Shown here one piece after another: positions 17,806 through 26,375 of a DNA stretch of 64,000 nt. The DNA comes from Pseudobutyrivibrio xylanivorans DSM 14809 (GTDB lineage Bacteria > Bacillota > Clostridia > Lachnospirales > Lachnospiraceae). Both the position numbers and the translations under genes were made by a program. Location of the stretch: contig NZ_FQYQ01000005.1 in the NCBI RefSeq assembly GCF_900141825.1, positions 125,408 to 189,407 on the forward strand, in the 5' to 3' direction. The notes under the pieces were generated by a model. The model saw only the letters and a list, made by a program, of their open reading frames with translations. It was not told where the DNA came from and ran no database searches. Numbering within the stretch: position 1 is the stretch's first letter; each line of letters begins with the position of its first letter.

Positions 17806-19419
17806 TTAGAATCCGCTACACTTTCCTGAAAGTACTGCACCACTAATATTGTTCTTTCCGTTGATTGACTTGCAATCGATAATCTGTGCCTTGCCAAAAG
17901 TTACCTGGTAACCAAGTGCTGATGGCTTTCCAGATGCAGGCCAATTGTAGTTGTTCTTCTTATTAGAATCAGCTGTGCAATTCTTCATTGTAACAACACC
18001 GCTCTGATTGTTTCTGTCGAAACCTGATGCAAGATTGCCCTTCGCAGAGCATCCTGTAAGTGTATGCTTTAAAGGATCAAGGTGTGCCTTCTGACCTGGA
18101 GTCTTGTTGTCTACTCCACCCATCTTAAATCCATTTCCATCACCATAAATACCATTGCAATAGCCATTGTAGTTAGCTTGACAATTTACAAGTGTTACAG
18201 CGCCGTGAGCTGCATAGCAATCCCATCCGTCATCACTGTTGTAATCTGCGATACAGCCTTCATAGTAGTTGCCCTCACCTGAGTGAAGCTTATTGGCAAA
18301 TCCATCAGCATTCTCACCCTTTGCATCTGCATTGTGATGTGAGTGACAGTTTATGAATCTGTTGTATGAACCACCGTTGCATACCTGGAAGCCAGCGTCC
18401 TGGTTGTAACAAGCTTCCACATTTGTAAATGTGTTGTTAGAACCTGTGATATATAAACCATTATCAGATGCATTCTTTACAGTGATATAAGAAACCTTGC
18501 TACCACTTCCCTCAAATGTAAGACCTCTTCCATTGCTACCTGAAGTAGATGAAAAATCGATTACAGCATTGTTTTTTCCTGTAATGTGAACACCTGAAGG
18601 AACCTTTACAGCGCCAGACTTAACAGTACCATTAATTACGATTGTAGTACCTGACTTAGCCTTGCTGAGGGCAGCTGAAAGAGTTGTGCCACCGTTCTTA
18701 ACCTCAATGGAATTACCATTAACTACAGGCTCCTGCTCTTTTGAACCAGAATTATTTCCACCCTGATTTCCTGAACCATTGCCATTACCTTTATCTTTGT
18801 TCTTGTCTTTGTCCTTATTCTTATCTTTATCCTTGTTCTTTGAAGAATCATCGTTCTTCTTTGGGTCCTCATTAGAAGCCCCTACACTCTCAAACTTGAA
18901 AAGCTGGTTTGGTGCGCCATTTGATGACGAAATAATAATATTTCCGCCATCTAATACAGAACCACCACCAACAGTCAATGCCATCTTGTTTGAAGATGAC
19001 TTTGTAGTAATAGTGTATTCCTTATTCTTTCTGTGCTTCACCTTGAATATCTGAGCATCAGCACCATTAGCATCATAAATTTGGATATTAGTTCCACTAG
19101 TCTTTGCACCATTGGCAACATCCATCATCTTTCCTCCGGCAACACCACTTCTTAAAGTGATGTAATTGTCGCCAAGATTTGTTACATACCATTTTTGTCC
19201 CTGGGTACCAACTCCCTGATATTGCTGAACATTAGCGCCGTTAGAACTTGCTCCTCCAGCAACCTCCACATACTTTTGGCTATTAACATTTTTGATATAA
19301 TACCAACCATTTGGTATAAGTGTGCTTGCTGCAGAAACTGGAACAGAAGGCAACATGCTGACAACCATTGCACATGAAAGGGCAACAGCTATCTTCTTTT
19401 TTAACATTTTTCCAAACAT
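17806..19419 (-). CDS. Secreted PL9-like pectate lyase with N-terminal ricin-type domain
   Basis: About 537 residues. A signal peptide (MFGKMLKKKIAVALSCAMVV...) is followed by a ricin-type beta-trefoil carbohydrate-binding domain (about residues 35-165, with several QxW-like repeats such as GVGTQGQKWYV), a charged Asp/Lys/Asn linker (about 185-225), and a right-handed parallel beta-helix. The helix contains NKLHSGEGNYYEGC and DDGWDCYAAHGAV, typical of PL9 polygalacturonate lyases, which cleave pectin by beta-elimination. The start is the ATG at 19419 with GAGGAG upstream; the longer frame begins inside a terminator. It lies directly behind a tRNA gene. Confidence 0.85.
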   Translation of the reverse strand: MFGKMLKKKIAVALSCAMVVSMLPSVPVSAASTLIPNGWYYIKNVNSQKYVEVAGGASSNGANVQQYQGVGTQGQKWYVTNLGDNYITLRSGVAGGKMMDVANGAKTSGTNIQIYDANGADAQIFKVKHRKNKEYTITTKSSSNKMALTVGGGSVLDGGNIIISSSNGAPNQLFKFESVGASNEDPKKNDDSSKNKDKDKNKDKDKNKDKGNGNGSGNQGGNNSGSKEQEPVVNGNSIEVKNGGTTLSAALSKAKSGTTIVINGTVKSGAVKVPSGVHITGKNNAVIDFSSTSGSNGRGLTFEGSGSKVSYITVKNASDNGLYITGSNNTFTNVEACYNQDAGFQVCNGGSYNRFINCHSHHNADAKGENADGFANKLHSGEGNYYEGCIADYNSDDGWDCYAAHGAVTLVNCQANYNGYCNGIYGDGNGFKMGGVDNKTPGQKAHLDPLKHTLTGCSAKGNLASGFDRNNQSGVVTMKNCTADSNKKNNYNWPASGKPSALGYQVTFGKAQIIDCKSINGKNNISGAVLSGKCSGF

Positions 19420-19441
19420 ATTATTCTCCTCATAAAAAAAT

Positions 19442-19466
19442 AGCACTAGGAAATCTTCCTAGTGCT
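19442..19466 (-). terminator. Terminator of tRNA-Leu
   Basis: AGCACTAGG/CCTAGTGCT stem with TTTTTTT following on the minus strand. It ends directly in front of the ribosome binding site of the pectate lyase gene. Confidence 0.85.
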
Positions 19467-19470
19467 TAAT

Positions 19471-19550
19471 GCGGATGACAGGACTTGAACCTGCACGTCG
19501 GGGACACTAGAACCTAAATCTAGCGCGTCTGCCAATTCCGCCACATCCGC
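19471..19550 (-). tRNA. tRNA-Leu (UAG)
   Basis: The minus strand starts GCGGATGTGGCGGAATTGGC and ends CTGTCATCCGC, giving a 7-bp acceptor stem GCGGATG/CATCCGC. The anticodon stem CTAGA/TCTAG closes the loop TTTAGGT with anticodon TAG. A variable arm and the GGTTCAAGTCC T-arm are present. The 3' CCA is not encoded. The class II length (80 nt) fits leucine. Confidence 0.95.
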
Positions 19551-19651
19551 ATGAATCAAGGTCTTGATTGAAAAATCTACGACCTCGATGTCGGCTCATC
19601 GACTTAAATAATATATCATAATCCAGTCTTTGAATGCAAGGAAAAATCCTA

Positions 19652-20920
19652 TTATTTTAATATCGCATTTGCGATATCGTGTCTCATATATTTGTTCTCA
19701 AAATCAATCCACTCTGTGGCTTCATAAGCCTTTGCTCTAGCCTCCACTAAATCCTTGCCAAGAGCTGTGATTCCAAGGACACGTCCACCATTTGTGACGA
19801 TCTCTCCCTTGTCATTCTTAGCTGTTCCAGCATGGAAGCAATAGTAATCCTTATTGTTGAATTTCTCAAAGCCAGTGATTGGGAATCCCTTCTTATATGA
19901 AACTGGATAACCATCTGATGCAAGAACTACACATACGCAAGCTTCATCAGAGAACTGGAGGTCCACCTGATCAAGTGTGCCATCGATACAAGCATTAAAT
20001 ACATCGATGATATCGTTCTGAAGTCTTGGGAGAACTACCTGAGCCTCTGGGTCGCCAAAACGGGCATTGTACTCTAACACCTTAGGACCATCCTCTGTAA
20101 GCATAAGACCAAAGAAAATAACTCCTTTGAATGGTCTGCCCTCTGCCTTCATAGCATCAACTGTAGTCTGGAAGATATTCTTCTGACAGTACTCCTCTAT
20201 CTCCTTTGTAAAGAATGGGGATGGTGAGAAGTTACCCATACCACCTGTGTTGAGACCTGTATCTCCATCACCAGCACGCTTATGATCCTGCGCAGATGAC
20301 ATAATCTTTACTGTATTTCCGTCTACAAATGAGAGCACAGAAACCTCACGGCCTGTCATAAATTCCTCGATAACCATAGTGTTACCTGCATCGCCAAACT
20401 TCTTGTCTGTCATGATTTCTGCAACACCTGCAACAGCCTGCTCGTGATTCTCGCAGATAAGTACACCCTTACCAAGTGCTAGACCGTCAGCCTTGAGAAC
20501 GATTGGATACTTTGCTGTCTCAAGATATTTGAGGGCTGCCTCAGGGTCTGTGAAGTTCTCATATCCTGCTGTAGGAATATTGTACTTCTTCATTAGGTCC
20601 TTAGAGAATGCCTTTGAGCCTTCGATAATAGCTGCATTCTTTCTAGGACCGAAGCAACGAAGACCTGCTTCCTCAAACTTATCTACAACACCACCTACAA
20701 GTGGATCATCCATACCGATTACAGTAAGATCAATTTCCTTTTCCTTTGCAAAAGCTACAAGCTTATCAAACTCCATAGCCTTAATATCTACGCACTCGGC
20801 AAGCTCTGCAATACCTGCATTTCCTGGTGCACAGTAAATCTTATCTACCTGTGGGCTACGTGATACTGCAAGAGCAATAGCATGCTCTCTACCGCCACTA
20901 CCTACGATTAAAACCTTCAT
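19652..20920 (-). CDS. purD: Phosphoribosylamine-glycine ligase PurD
   Basis: A 422-residue ATP-grasp enzyme. MKVLIVGSGGREHA is the standard N-terminus, GPRKNAAIIEGSKAFSK the start of the ATP-grasp part, and the metal/ATP residues lie in KVLEYNARFGDPEAQ. It catalyses the second step of purine synthesis (phosphoribosylamine + glycine + ATP to GAR). It is the last of the purM-purN-purD set, with only 2 bp after purN, and a clear AAAGGAG site. Confidence 0.97.
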   Translation of the reverse strand: MKVLIVGSGGREHAIALAVSRSPQVDKIYCAPGNAGIAELAECVDIKAMEFDKLVAFAKEKEIDLTVIGMDDPLVGGVVDKFEEAGLRCFGPRKNAAIIEGSKAFSKDLMKKYNIPTAGYENFTDPEAALKYLETAKYPIVLKADGLALGKGVLICENHEQAVAGVAEIMTDKKFGDAGNTMVIEEFMTGREVSVLSFVDGNTVKIMSSAQDHKRAGDGDTGLNTGGMGNFSPSPFFTKEIEEYCQKNIFQTTVDAMKAEGRPFKGVIFFGLMLTEDGPKVLEYNARFGDPEAQVVLPRLQNDIIDVFNACIDGTLDQVDLQFSDEACVCVVLASDGYPVSYKKGFPITGFEKFNNKDYYCFHAGTAKNDKGEIVTNGGRVLGITALGKDLVEARAKAYEATEWIDFENKYMRHDIANAILK

Positions 20921-20922
20921 AC

Positions 20923-21549
20923 TTATTCTCCTTTTATTTGAACCTTCCCATCAACTACGCTCACACATCCTCTTGCGATTAGGTCGATAGCACGAGGCAT
21001 AATAATCCACTCAGCCTGTTCCATGACACGACGCTGAAGAACCTCTGGTGTGTCTCCTTCAAGGACCTCTACAGCCTTTTGTAAGATGATAGGACCTGTA
21101 TCTGTGCCTTCATCCACAAAGTGGCATGTAGCGCCCGTAACTTTTACACCACGCTCCAGTGCTCCCTCGTGAACCTTCAATCCATAATATCCTGTACCGC
21201 AGAAACTTGGGATAAGTGATGGATGAATGTTGATGATTTTATATTCGTATTTACGAATCATCTCTGGTGGGATTACAACTAAAAATCCAGCTAATACAAC
21301 CAGGTCAACATTATAGGAATCCAGCTTCTCTACAAATGCTTTATTGAATTCCTCACGGGATGAAAAATCCTTTGGGCTGATGCATATTCCCTCGATTCCT
21401 GCCTTTGCTGCTCGCTCCAATGCATATGCATTTTTATTATTTGAGATTACGACAGCAATCTCAGTATTATGGATTGTTCCATTATCAATGGCGTCGATAA
21501 TAGCCTGAAGATTGGTACCTCCGCCTGATACACAAACTGCTATTTTCAT
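20923..21549 (-). CDS. purN: Phosphoribosylglycinamide formyltransferase PurN
   Basis: A 208-residue folate-dependent GAR transformylase. The sequence shows VSGGGTNLQAIIDAI at the N-terminus, NIHPSLIPSFCG (catalytic His and neighbouring Asn) and GATCHFVDEGTDTGPII (catalytic Asp). It transfers formyl from 10-formyl-THF in step three of purine synthesis. It overlaps the stop of purM by one base and is followed at once by purD. Confidence 0.96.
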   Translation of the reverse strand: MKIAVCVSGGGTNLQAIIDAIDNGTIHNTEIAVVISNNKNAYALERAAKAGIEGICISPKDFSSREEFNKAFVEKLDSYNVDLVVLAGFLVVIPPEMIRKYEYKIINIHPSLIPSFCGTGYYGLKVHEGALERGVKVTGATCHFVDEGTDTGPIILQKAVEVLEGDTPEVLQRRVMEQAEWIIMPRAIDLIARGCVSVVDGKVQIKGE

Positions 21550-22574
21550 TAGACTAAATCTACTCCCTTTTCACCGTCTACAATCTTACCAACTACATAA
21601 GGTGTATCTCCTGCAGAGCGCATAGCTTCCATTGTCTTATCTACATCAGCTGGGTCTACAGCAACAATCATACCAAGTCCCATGTTGTAGGTATTGTACA
21701 TCATCTGCTCAGATACGTTACCCTTCTTAGCCATAAGCTTGAAGATTGCAGGAACCTCGTATGAGTTCTTCTCTACAACTGCACGCTTACCCTCTGGAAG
21801 CATACGTGGAATATTCTCATAGAAGCCACCACCTGTAATATGTGAGCAAGCCTTTACACGAACGCCTGCATCCTTTACAGCCTTAAGAGCCTTAACGTAA
21901 ATACGTGTTGGTGCAATGAGTGCCTCACCAAGAGTGCAGCCAAGCTCATCATAATATGTATCAAGACTTTCCTTTGTCATCTCGAAAATCTTACGAACAA
22001 GAGAGAAACCATTTGAGTGAACACCAGTAGATGCCATACCGATAAGCACATCACCATCCTTAAGATTCTCACCTGTGATGATGTCCTTCTTATCTACGAT
22101 ACCTACTGCAAAGCCTGCGAGATCATATTCTTCCTCAGGCATAAGACCTGGATGTTCTGCTGTCTCACCACCTACAAGGGCGCAGCCAGACTGCTTACAT
22201 CCCTCAGCTACACCACTTACGATTGTAGCAATCTTCTCTGGGATGTTCTTTCCGCAAGCTATATAATCAAGGAAGAAAAGTGGCTCGCCACCTGCACATG
22301 CAACATCATTTACACACATTGCAACTGCATCAATACCGATTGTGTCATGCTTATCCATAAGGAACGCAAGCTTAACCTTTGTACCACAGCCATCTGTACC
22401 AGATAAAAGTACTGGCTCATCCATGTTCTTGATAGCGCTAAGATCAAATGCGCCTGAGAAGCCGCCAAGACCACCTAAAACCTCAGGTCTCATTGTACCC
22501 TTAACGAATTTCTTCATGAGCTCCACTGACTCATATCCTGCCTCAATATCTACTCCTGAACTCTTGTAATCCAT
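21549..22574 (-). CDS. purM: Phosphoribosylformylglycinamidine cyclo-ligase PurM
   Basis: A 341-residue AIR synthetase. MDYKSSGVDIEAGYE is the family N-terminus; DGCGTKVKLAF, GGETAEHPGLMP and HITGGGFYENIPRMLP are the conserved ATP and substrate regions. It closes the imidazole ring (FGAM to AIR). It starts a transcript separate from purE, since a strong terminator lies between them. Confidence 0.97.
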   Translation of the reverse strand: MDYKSSGVDIEAGYESVELMKKFVKGTMRPEVLGGLGGFSGAFDLSAIKNMDEPVLLSGTDGCGTKVKLAFLMDKHDTIGIDAVAMCVNDVACAGGEPLFFLDYIACGKNIPEKIATIVSGVAEGCKQSGCALVGGETAEHPGLMPEEEYDLAGFAVGIVDKKDIITGENLKDGDVLIGMASTGVHSNGFSLVRKIFEMTKESLDTYYDELGCTLGEALIAPTRIYVKALKAVKDAGVRVKACSHITGGGFYENIPRMLPEGKRAVVEKNSYEVPAIFKLMAKKGNVSEQMMYNTYNMGLGMIVAVDPADVDKTMEAMRSAGDTPYVVGKIVDGEKGVDLV

Positions 22575-22610
22575 GTTTCTCTCCTTTTATAACCTTATTT
22601 AATATAAATA

Positions 22611-22638
22611 AAAGGAAACTCCCTAAGGAGCTTCCTTT
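22611..22638 (-). terminator. Terminator between purE and purM
   Basis: AAAGGAAACTCC (22611-22622) pairs with GGAGCTTCCTTT (22627-22638) with one mismatch; TTATTTATATT follows on the minus strand. Confidence 0.8.
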
Positions 22639-22644
22639 ACCTAT

Positions 22645-23148
22645 CTACAAAAATGCTTTGTAACCCTCATTCTGTAATTTTGAATCCTTCGCCTCCACGG
22701 ACTCCTTCTGGTCTACGATGAAATCGTGGAGTTTGCCTGCGAGTGTAAAATCTGTCATAGCAAGCATCTTAACTGCAAGTATTCCTGCATTGGCTCCTCC
22801 GTTAATGGCAACTGTGGCTACAGGTACTCCTGTAGGCATCTGAACGATAGAGTAAAGAGAATCCACTCCACCAAGGTCGCTTGTCTTCATAGGGATACCG
22901 ATAACTGGGCCCTCAAAAACAGCTGCACACATACCTGGAAGATGTGCTGCCTTTCCTGCGCCTGCAATGATGCACTTAACGCCTCTATCTTTTGCAGTCT
23001 TAGCGTACTCTACAAAGATGTCTGGCTCTCTATGAGCTGAGATGATTCTTACCTCATAATCAATGCCAAAATTTTCTAAAACTTCAATAGCCTTAGCCAT
23101 TACAGGCATGTCGCTATCGCTTCCCATTACAATTGATACAGTTGCCAT
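22645..23148 (-). CDS. purE: 5-(carboxyamino)imidazole ribonucleotide mutase PurE
   Basis: A 167-residue class I PurE. VSIVMGSDSDMPVM, SAHREPD (with the catalytic His) and GAGKAAHLPGM are all present. It moves the carboxyl group in NCAIR to give CAIR and normally works with PurK, which is not in the window. The frame is open to 23163, but the ATG at 23148 lies about 8 bases after GGAGG and begins directly at MATVSIVMG. It is last in the pyrE-M29-purE group and ends at a terminator. Confidence 0.96.
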   Translation of the reverse strand: MATVSIVMGSDSDMPVMAKAIEVLENFGIDYEVRIISAHREPDIFVEYAKTAKDRGVKCIIAGAGKAAHLPGMCAAVFEGPVIGIPMKTSDLGGVDSLYSIVQMPTGVPVATVAINGGANAGILAVKMLAMTDFTLAGKLHDFIVDQKESVEAKDSKLQNEGYKAFL

Positions 23149-23162
23149 TTCATTATCCTCCA

Positions 23163-25211
23163 TTACTCAAATACTTTATTTAACTCTTCAGTTCCTGGCA
23201 CTACGAAACGACCCTCACGGATGATTTCAAGCTGGCGGCCATCAGCTTTAGTGACTGTGATATCACCAAGCTCATAGTAAGGAATTGTTATATCTGTGTG
23301 GCAATTGAAATATGCCTTTGAAATATCTGTTTTACGAAGGAGTGAGCATGAGTTATCTCTTGCAATGCATTCCTTGCCGTCTGGGTTATACATAGGTACG
23401 TCCTCTGAATGAGAATAGCAGGTATCACCTACTGCAAAGTGAGGACCTGTCTTCTCTGCAATGAGAATTGGAAGCTTATCTGCGATATCATACTTCTGTC
23501 CCATTACGAATGCTCTTGTGTTAGTTCCAATAGCGAACTCGCTGATTGGAAGTGTCTCATGCTTGAAAAGAACATTGTCGAAGATGTACTTCTTGTTCTC
23601 TTCTTCTGTATCAAAATTGCTGCAGTTATAAGAAACGATTTTGCCGTCTTCGAACTTCATTTCAAGGTTCTTGTAGCAAAGCTCATTTAAGTAAACCTGT
23701 GTAACGTGAAGCACACCATTTGTGCCCTCAAGCTCTGGTGATGTGAATACCTCACCAACAGGAATGTTTACGTCTGCAACGCAGTTTTCAAAGTTTGTCT
23801 GCTTCTCAGGATTATCAAGATGATGAAGCTTTACTGTGATATCTGTGTGGTTGTCCCCACGACCTGTAACGTGAACTGTCTCACCTTGATCAAGCACATC
23901 AATAATGTGCTGCTGGATGTTCTTGTAAAGCTCATAATCCATTGTATTAACAGCAACAGTCTCATTAAAAATTTCATTGAACTTGTCGCCGATTTCAGGG
24001 ATTGGATAAGCGATAATTGTGAAGCTGCGCTCCTCTCCGTGAATGTACTGATTTGTAATCTGACCGCTCTGGCTCATGAAGTAAACATTGAGCTCGTTCT
24101 GCTTGTCTGTATACTCAGCATTTGCAGGGAAATTCTTTGGCTCAAATGGAGCATCTCCGAATGTCTCAATAACTGCTGGACCACCAAATACTGCAGCAAG
24201 CTCTTTATTCTTTTCATAAGTATTCTTTGTAACTTCAAGGATTCTGTCTGCAAGGCCCTTATCCCAAACATAAGCTACATCATCCTTGTGGTCGTACTCG
24301 CACTGCTTATTAGGAACAGTAGAGAAAAGATTGCGCCCATCTGTGCCACCAAAACGAACTGTAGCAGCAAGACCTGCCTCATTGAAAAGCTTAATAGCCT
24401 CACGAGTCATAAGCTCGAAACCTGCTGGAGCATGAACGCCAACTGTATCTTTTATAGAGATATCTTTTCCACATACCTCAAAGCCCTTAATGTAGCCTTC
24501 TACATATGTGCGAGCCATAGCAACCACATCCTCATGTGGCATACTGCGAAGGTGTGCAGCCATCTTTAGCTCGTTATCACTGATGTACATACCATATCTG
24601 TAAAGATATCTGTCATCTGAAAGATCTGATTTCATAATGATGTTTCTATAGAAATCGTACTCTGGATCAATCATCCCAACAAAAACTTCTGCAGTGAAGA
24701 TTGTGCAATAGTCGTGTTTAAATGAAGCCATTGCAGAAATGATATCCTCTCTGCGAAACTTATCATCACTCTCCACCTGACAAACACCATAAACCTGCAT
24801 AAAAAGCTCACAGTAAATAGTGAATATATCAAGACGTCCAGCAAAAGCTGCTCGAATCATATCTGTTAATCTGTAGTAAATTGCTGAAAGTGGACCACCA
24901 AGCTGCTCTCCAAGCTCTGCAACTGCATAAGTTGGGCAAAGGAAGCTGTTCTCATATGTTCCAGCTTTGTAGATAGCAAAGATTCTGTCGTGGTCTGCCT
25001 TGCATTCCTCAAGTGAACGATTCTCAAGCTCGCCAGCAACAGCCTTATCTAAAACTGGCTCAACAGCCATAATAAACTCTGCCACCTGATTGAAATAAGC
25101 CTGAAGCTTCTCTGATAAATCCTTATCCTCTTTGATAGTAGAAATGCGCTCTGTAACTAACTCATAGCGCTCTAACATATCATCATTTTCAATGTAAAAT
25201 GTCTTGCTCAT
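23163..25211 (-). CDS. M29 family aminopeptidase
   Basis: A 682-residue protein whose C-terminal half (from about residue 300) matches the M29 (AmpS/aminopeptidase T) metallopeptidases: GEVFTSPELEGTNG, EFAIGTNTRA and EKTGPHFAVGDTCYSH carry the probable metal-binding Glu and His residues, and NCHTDITIP the distal one. The protein is much longer than the usual 370-410 residue M29 enzymes because of an N-terminal extension of about 280 residues that I do not recognise. It lies between a small membrane protein gene and purE, with stop and start overlapping. A role in supplying amino acids is plausible but not shown. Confidence 0.8.
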   Translation of the reverse strand: MSKTFYIENDDMLERYELVTERISTIKEDKDLSEKLQAYFNQVAEFIMAVEPVLDKAVAGELENRSLEECKADHDRIFAIYKAGTYENSFLCPTYAVAELGEQLGGPLSAIYYRLTDMIRAAFAGRLDIFTIYCELFMQVYGVCQVESDDKFRREDIISAMASFKHDYCTIFTAEVFVGMIDPEYDFYRNIIMKSDLSDDRYLYRYGMYISDNELKMAAHLRSMPHEDVVAMARTYVEGYIKGFEVCGKDISIKDTVGVHAPAGFELMTREAIKLFNEAGLAATVRFGGTDGRNLFSTVPNKQCEYDHKDDVAYVWDKGLADRILEVTKNTYEKNKELAAVFGGPAVIETFGDAPFEPKNFPANAEYTDKQNELNVYFMSQSGQITNQYIHGEERSFTIIAYPIPEIGDKFNEIFNETVAVNTMDYELYKNIQQHIIDVLDQGETVHVTGRGDNHTDITVKLHHLDNPEKQTNFENCVADVNIPVGEVFTSPELEGTNGVLHVTQVYLNELCYKNLEMKFEDGKIVSYNCSNFDTEEENKKYIFDNVLFKHETLPISEFAIGTNTRAFVMGQKYDIADKLPILIAEKTGPHFAVGDTCYSHSEDVPMYNPDGKECIARDNSCSLLRKTDISKAYFNCHTDITIPYYELGDITVTKADGRQLEIIREGRFVVPGTEELNKVFE

Positions 25212-25219
25212 AATACTCC

Positions 25220-25552
25220 TTAATTAACCATTCCTAAAATAAATGTGCCTACCCATATGGCCATAGCTAAAGTGCTGACAGCCAAACAAATAAGTCTATA
25301 TTTAAGCTCTGTCTTAGTTTTCATCTGGGCTACGTTATAAAGAAACGCAGCAAGCGCCAGGAAGCATCCCAGCATTCCTATGCCACCAACAAACTTAGGT
25401 GTCTCACCTGCCATATAGACAGAAACACCCATAATAGCCCCATATATTACTAATGAAAAAATTGAAACTCCTGCGGCATACATAGCCTCCATTGGGAGAG
25501 CCTTCAGCTGATTACCGTAGGAATTGCGTCTGTGTGGACGAACTCTTCCCAT
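25220..25552 (-). CDS. Small membrane protein, DUF6142-like
   Basis: A 110-residue protein with a basic N-terminus (MGRVRPHRRNSYGN) and three hydrophobic segments at about residues 25-45, 55-73 and 87-107. It resembles small triple-spanning membrane proteins of Lachnospiraceae (DUF6142), an assignment from memory that a profile search should confirm. It overlaps the pyrE stop and is followed after 8 bp by the M29 gene, so it is part of the pyrE-purE transcript. Function unknown. Confidence 0.6.
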   Translation of the reverse strand: MGRVRPHRRNSYGNQLKALPMEAMYAAGVSIFSLVIYGAIMGVSVYMAGETPKFVGGIGMLGCFLALAAFLYNVAQMKTKTELKYRLICLAVSTLAMAIWVGTFILGMVN

Positions 25553-26238
25553 TACTGAACTCCGTATTCCTTATAATATGCATCGATGCGTGACTTCATC
25601 TCATCATCGATAACAACGCGTCCCTGGCACTCTCTGTTCCAAAGATGCTCAACAACCTCGTCCATAGAAACGATGGCTGCTGTCTTAAATCCATATGTTT
25701 CTGCAACCTCATCAAGGGCCGTCTTGCTTCTGTCTCCAGAAAGACCGAACTCCTGACGATTGAGAGAAACCATAAGACCAACGATGGTAACATCACCCTG
25801 AGCACGTACGATTGGAACTGTCTCCTCCATACTCTTTCCTGATGTAGTGACATCCTCAATCATAACAACTCTATCGCCATCCTGAATCTTGTATCCAAGG
25901 ATGCCGCCCTTATCAGCGCCGTGATCTTTTTCTTCCTTACGATTGCTGCAATATCTAACTTCCTTGCCATACAGTCTGTAAAATGCCTCAGCTGTAATAA
26001 CAGCAAGAGGAATACCCTTGTAGGCTGGTCCGAAGAGAACATCAAAATCCTCTCCATAAGCATCATGAATAGCCTTTGCATAATACTCACCAAGACGCAT
26101 CAGCTGACTGCCTGTGACGTATGCTCCTGCATTCATAAAAAAAGGAGACTTTCGCCCTGACTTCAGTGTAAAATCACCAAACTTAAGGACGTCTGCCTCC
26201 ACCATAAACTCTATAAATTCTGACTTGTAGCTTTCCAT
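25552..26238 (-). CDS. pyrE: Orotate phosphoribosyltransferase PyrE
   Basis: A 228-residue enzyme of pyrimidine synthesis (orotate + PRPP to OMP). FTLKSGRKSPFFMNAG is the family N-terminus, RKEEKDHGADKGGILG the flexible catalytic loop, and VVMIEDVTTSGKS the PRPP-binding motif. The open frame extends to 26349, but the ATG at 26238 has GAAGGAGA upstream and fits the family N-terminus. It is the first gene of the group running to purE. Confidence 0.95.
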   Translation of the reverse strand: MESYKSEFIEFMVEADVLKFGDFTLKSGRKSPFFMNAGAYVTGSQLMRLGEYYAKAIHDAYGEDFDVLFGPAYKGIPLAVITAEAFYRLYGKEVRYCSNRKEEKDHGADKGGILGYKIQDGDRVVMIEDVTTSGKSMEETVPIVRAQGDVTIVGLMVSLNRQEFGLSGDRSKTALDEVAETYGFKTAAIVSMDEVVEHLWNRECQGRVVIDDEMKSRIDAYYKEYGVQ

Positions 26239-26334
26239 AAACGATTCTCCTTCGTTACAACCAGATTGATTTTCAAAACCTCTCCGATTGTACCATAGAA
26301 GGGCGTTTATTTCAATTAAAAGAATGCTAAAGAA

Positions 26335-26361
26335 AAGGACTTCACACAAAGTGAAATCCTT
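26335..26361 (-). terminator. Terminator of the secreted-protein gene
   Basis: AAGGACTTCAC/GTGAAATCCTT stem; the minus strand continues TTCTTT. Confidence 0.8.
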
Positions 26362-26375
26362 TTTCTTTTTAATTA

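Noticed and set aside
18779..19054. Plus-strand Leu/Ser-rich repeat protein (SLSLFLSL)
   Set aside because: Antisense shadow of the Asp/Lys/Asn linker of the pectate lyase.
22575..22644. Purine riboswitch before purM
   Set aside because: The 70-bp gap holds a terminator hairpin and a promoter-like AT-rich stretch but none of the conserved purine-aptamer core.
23820..24569. Plus-strand 249-codon frame
   Set aside because: Antisense to the well-supported M29 aminopeptidase, with Cys/Ile-rich random-like composition.
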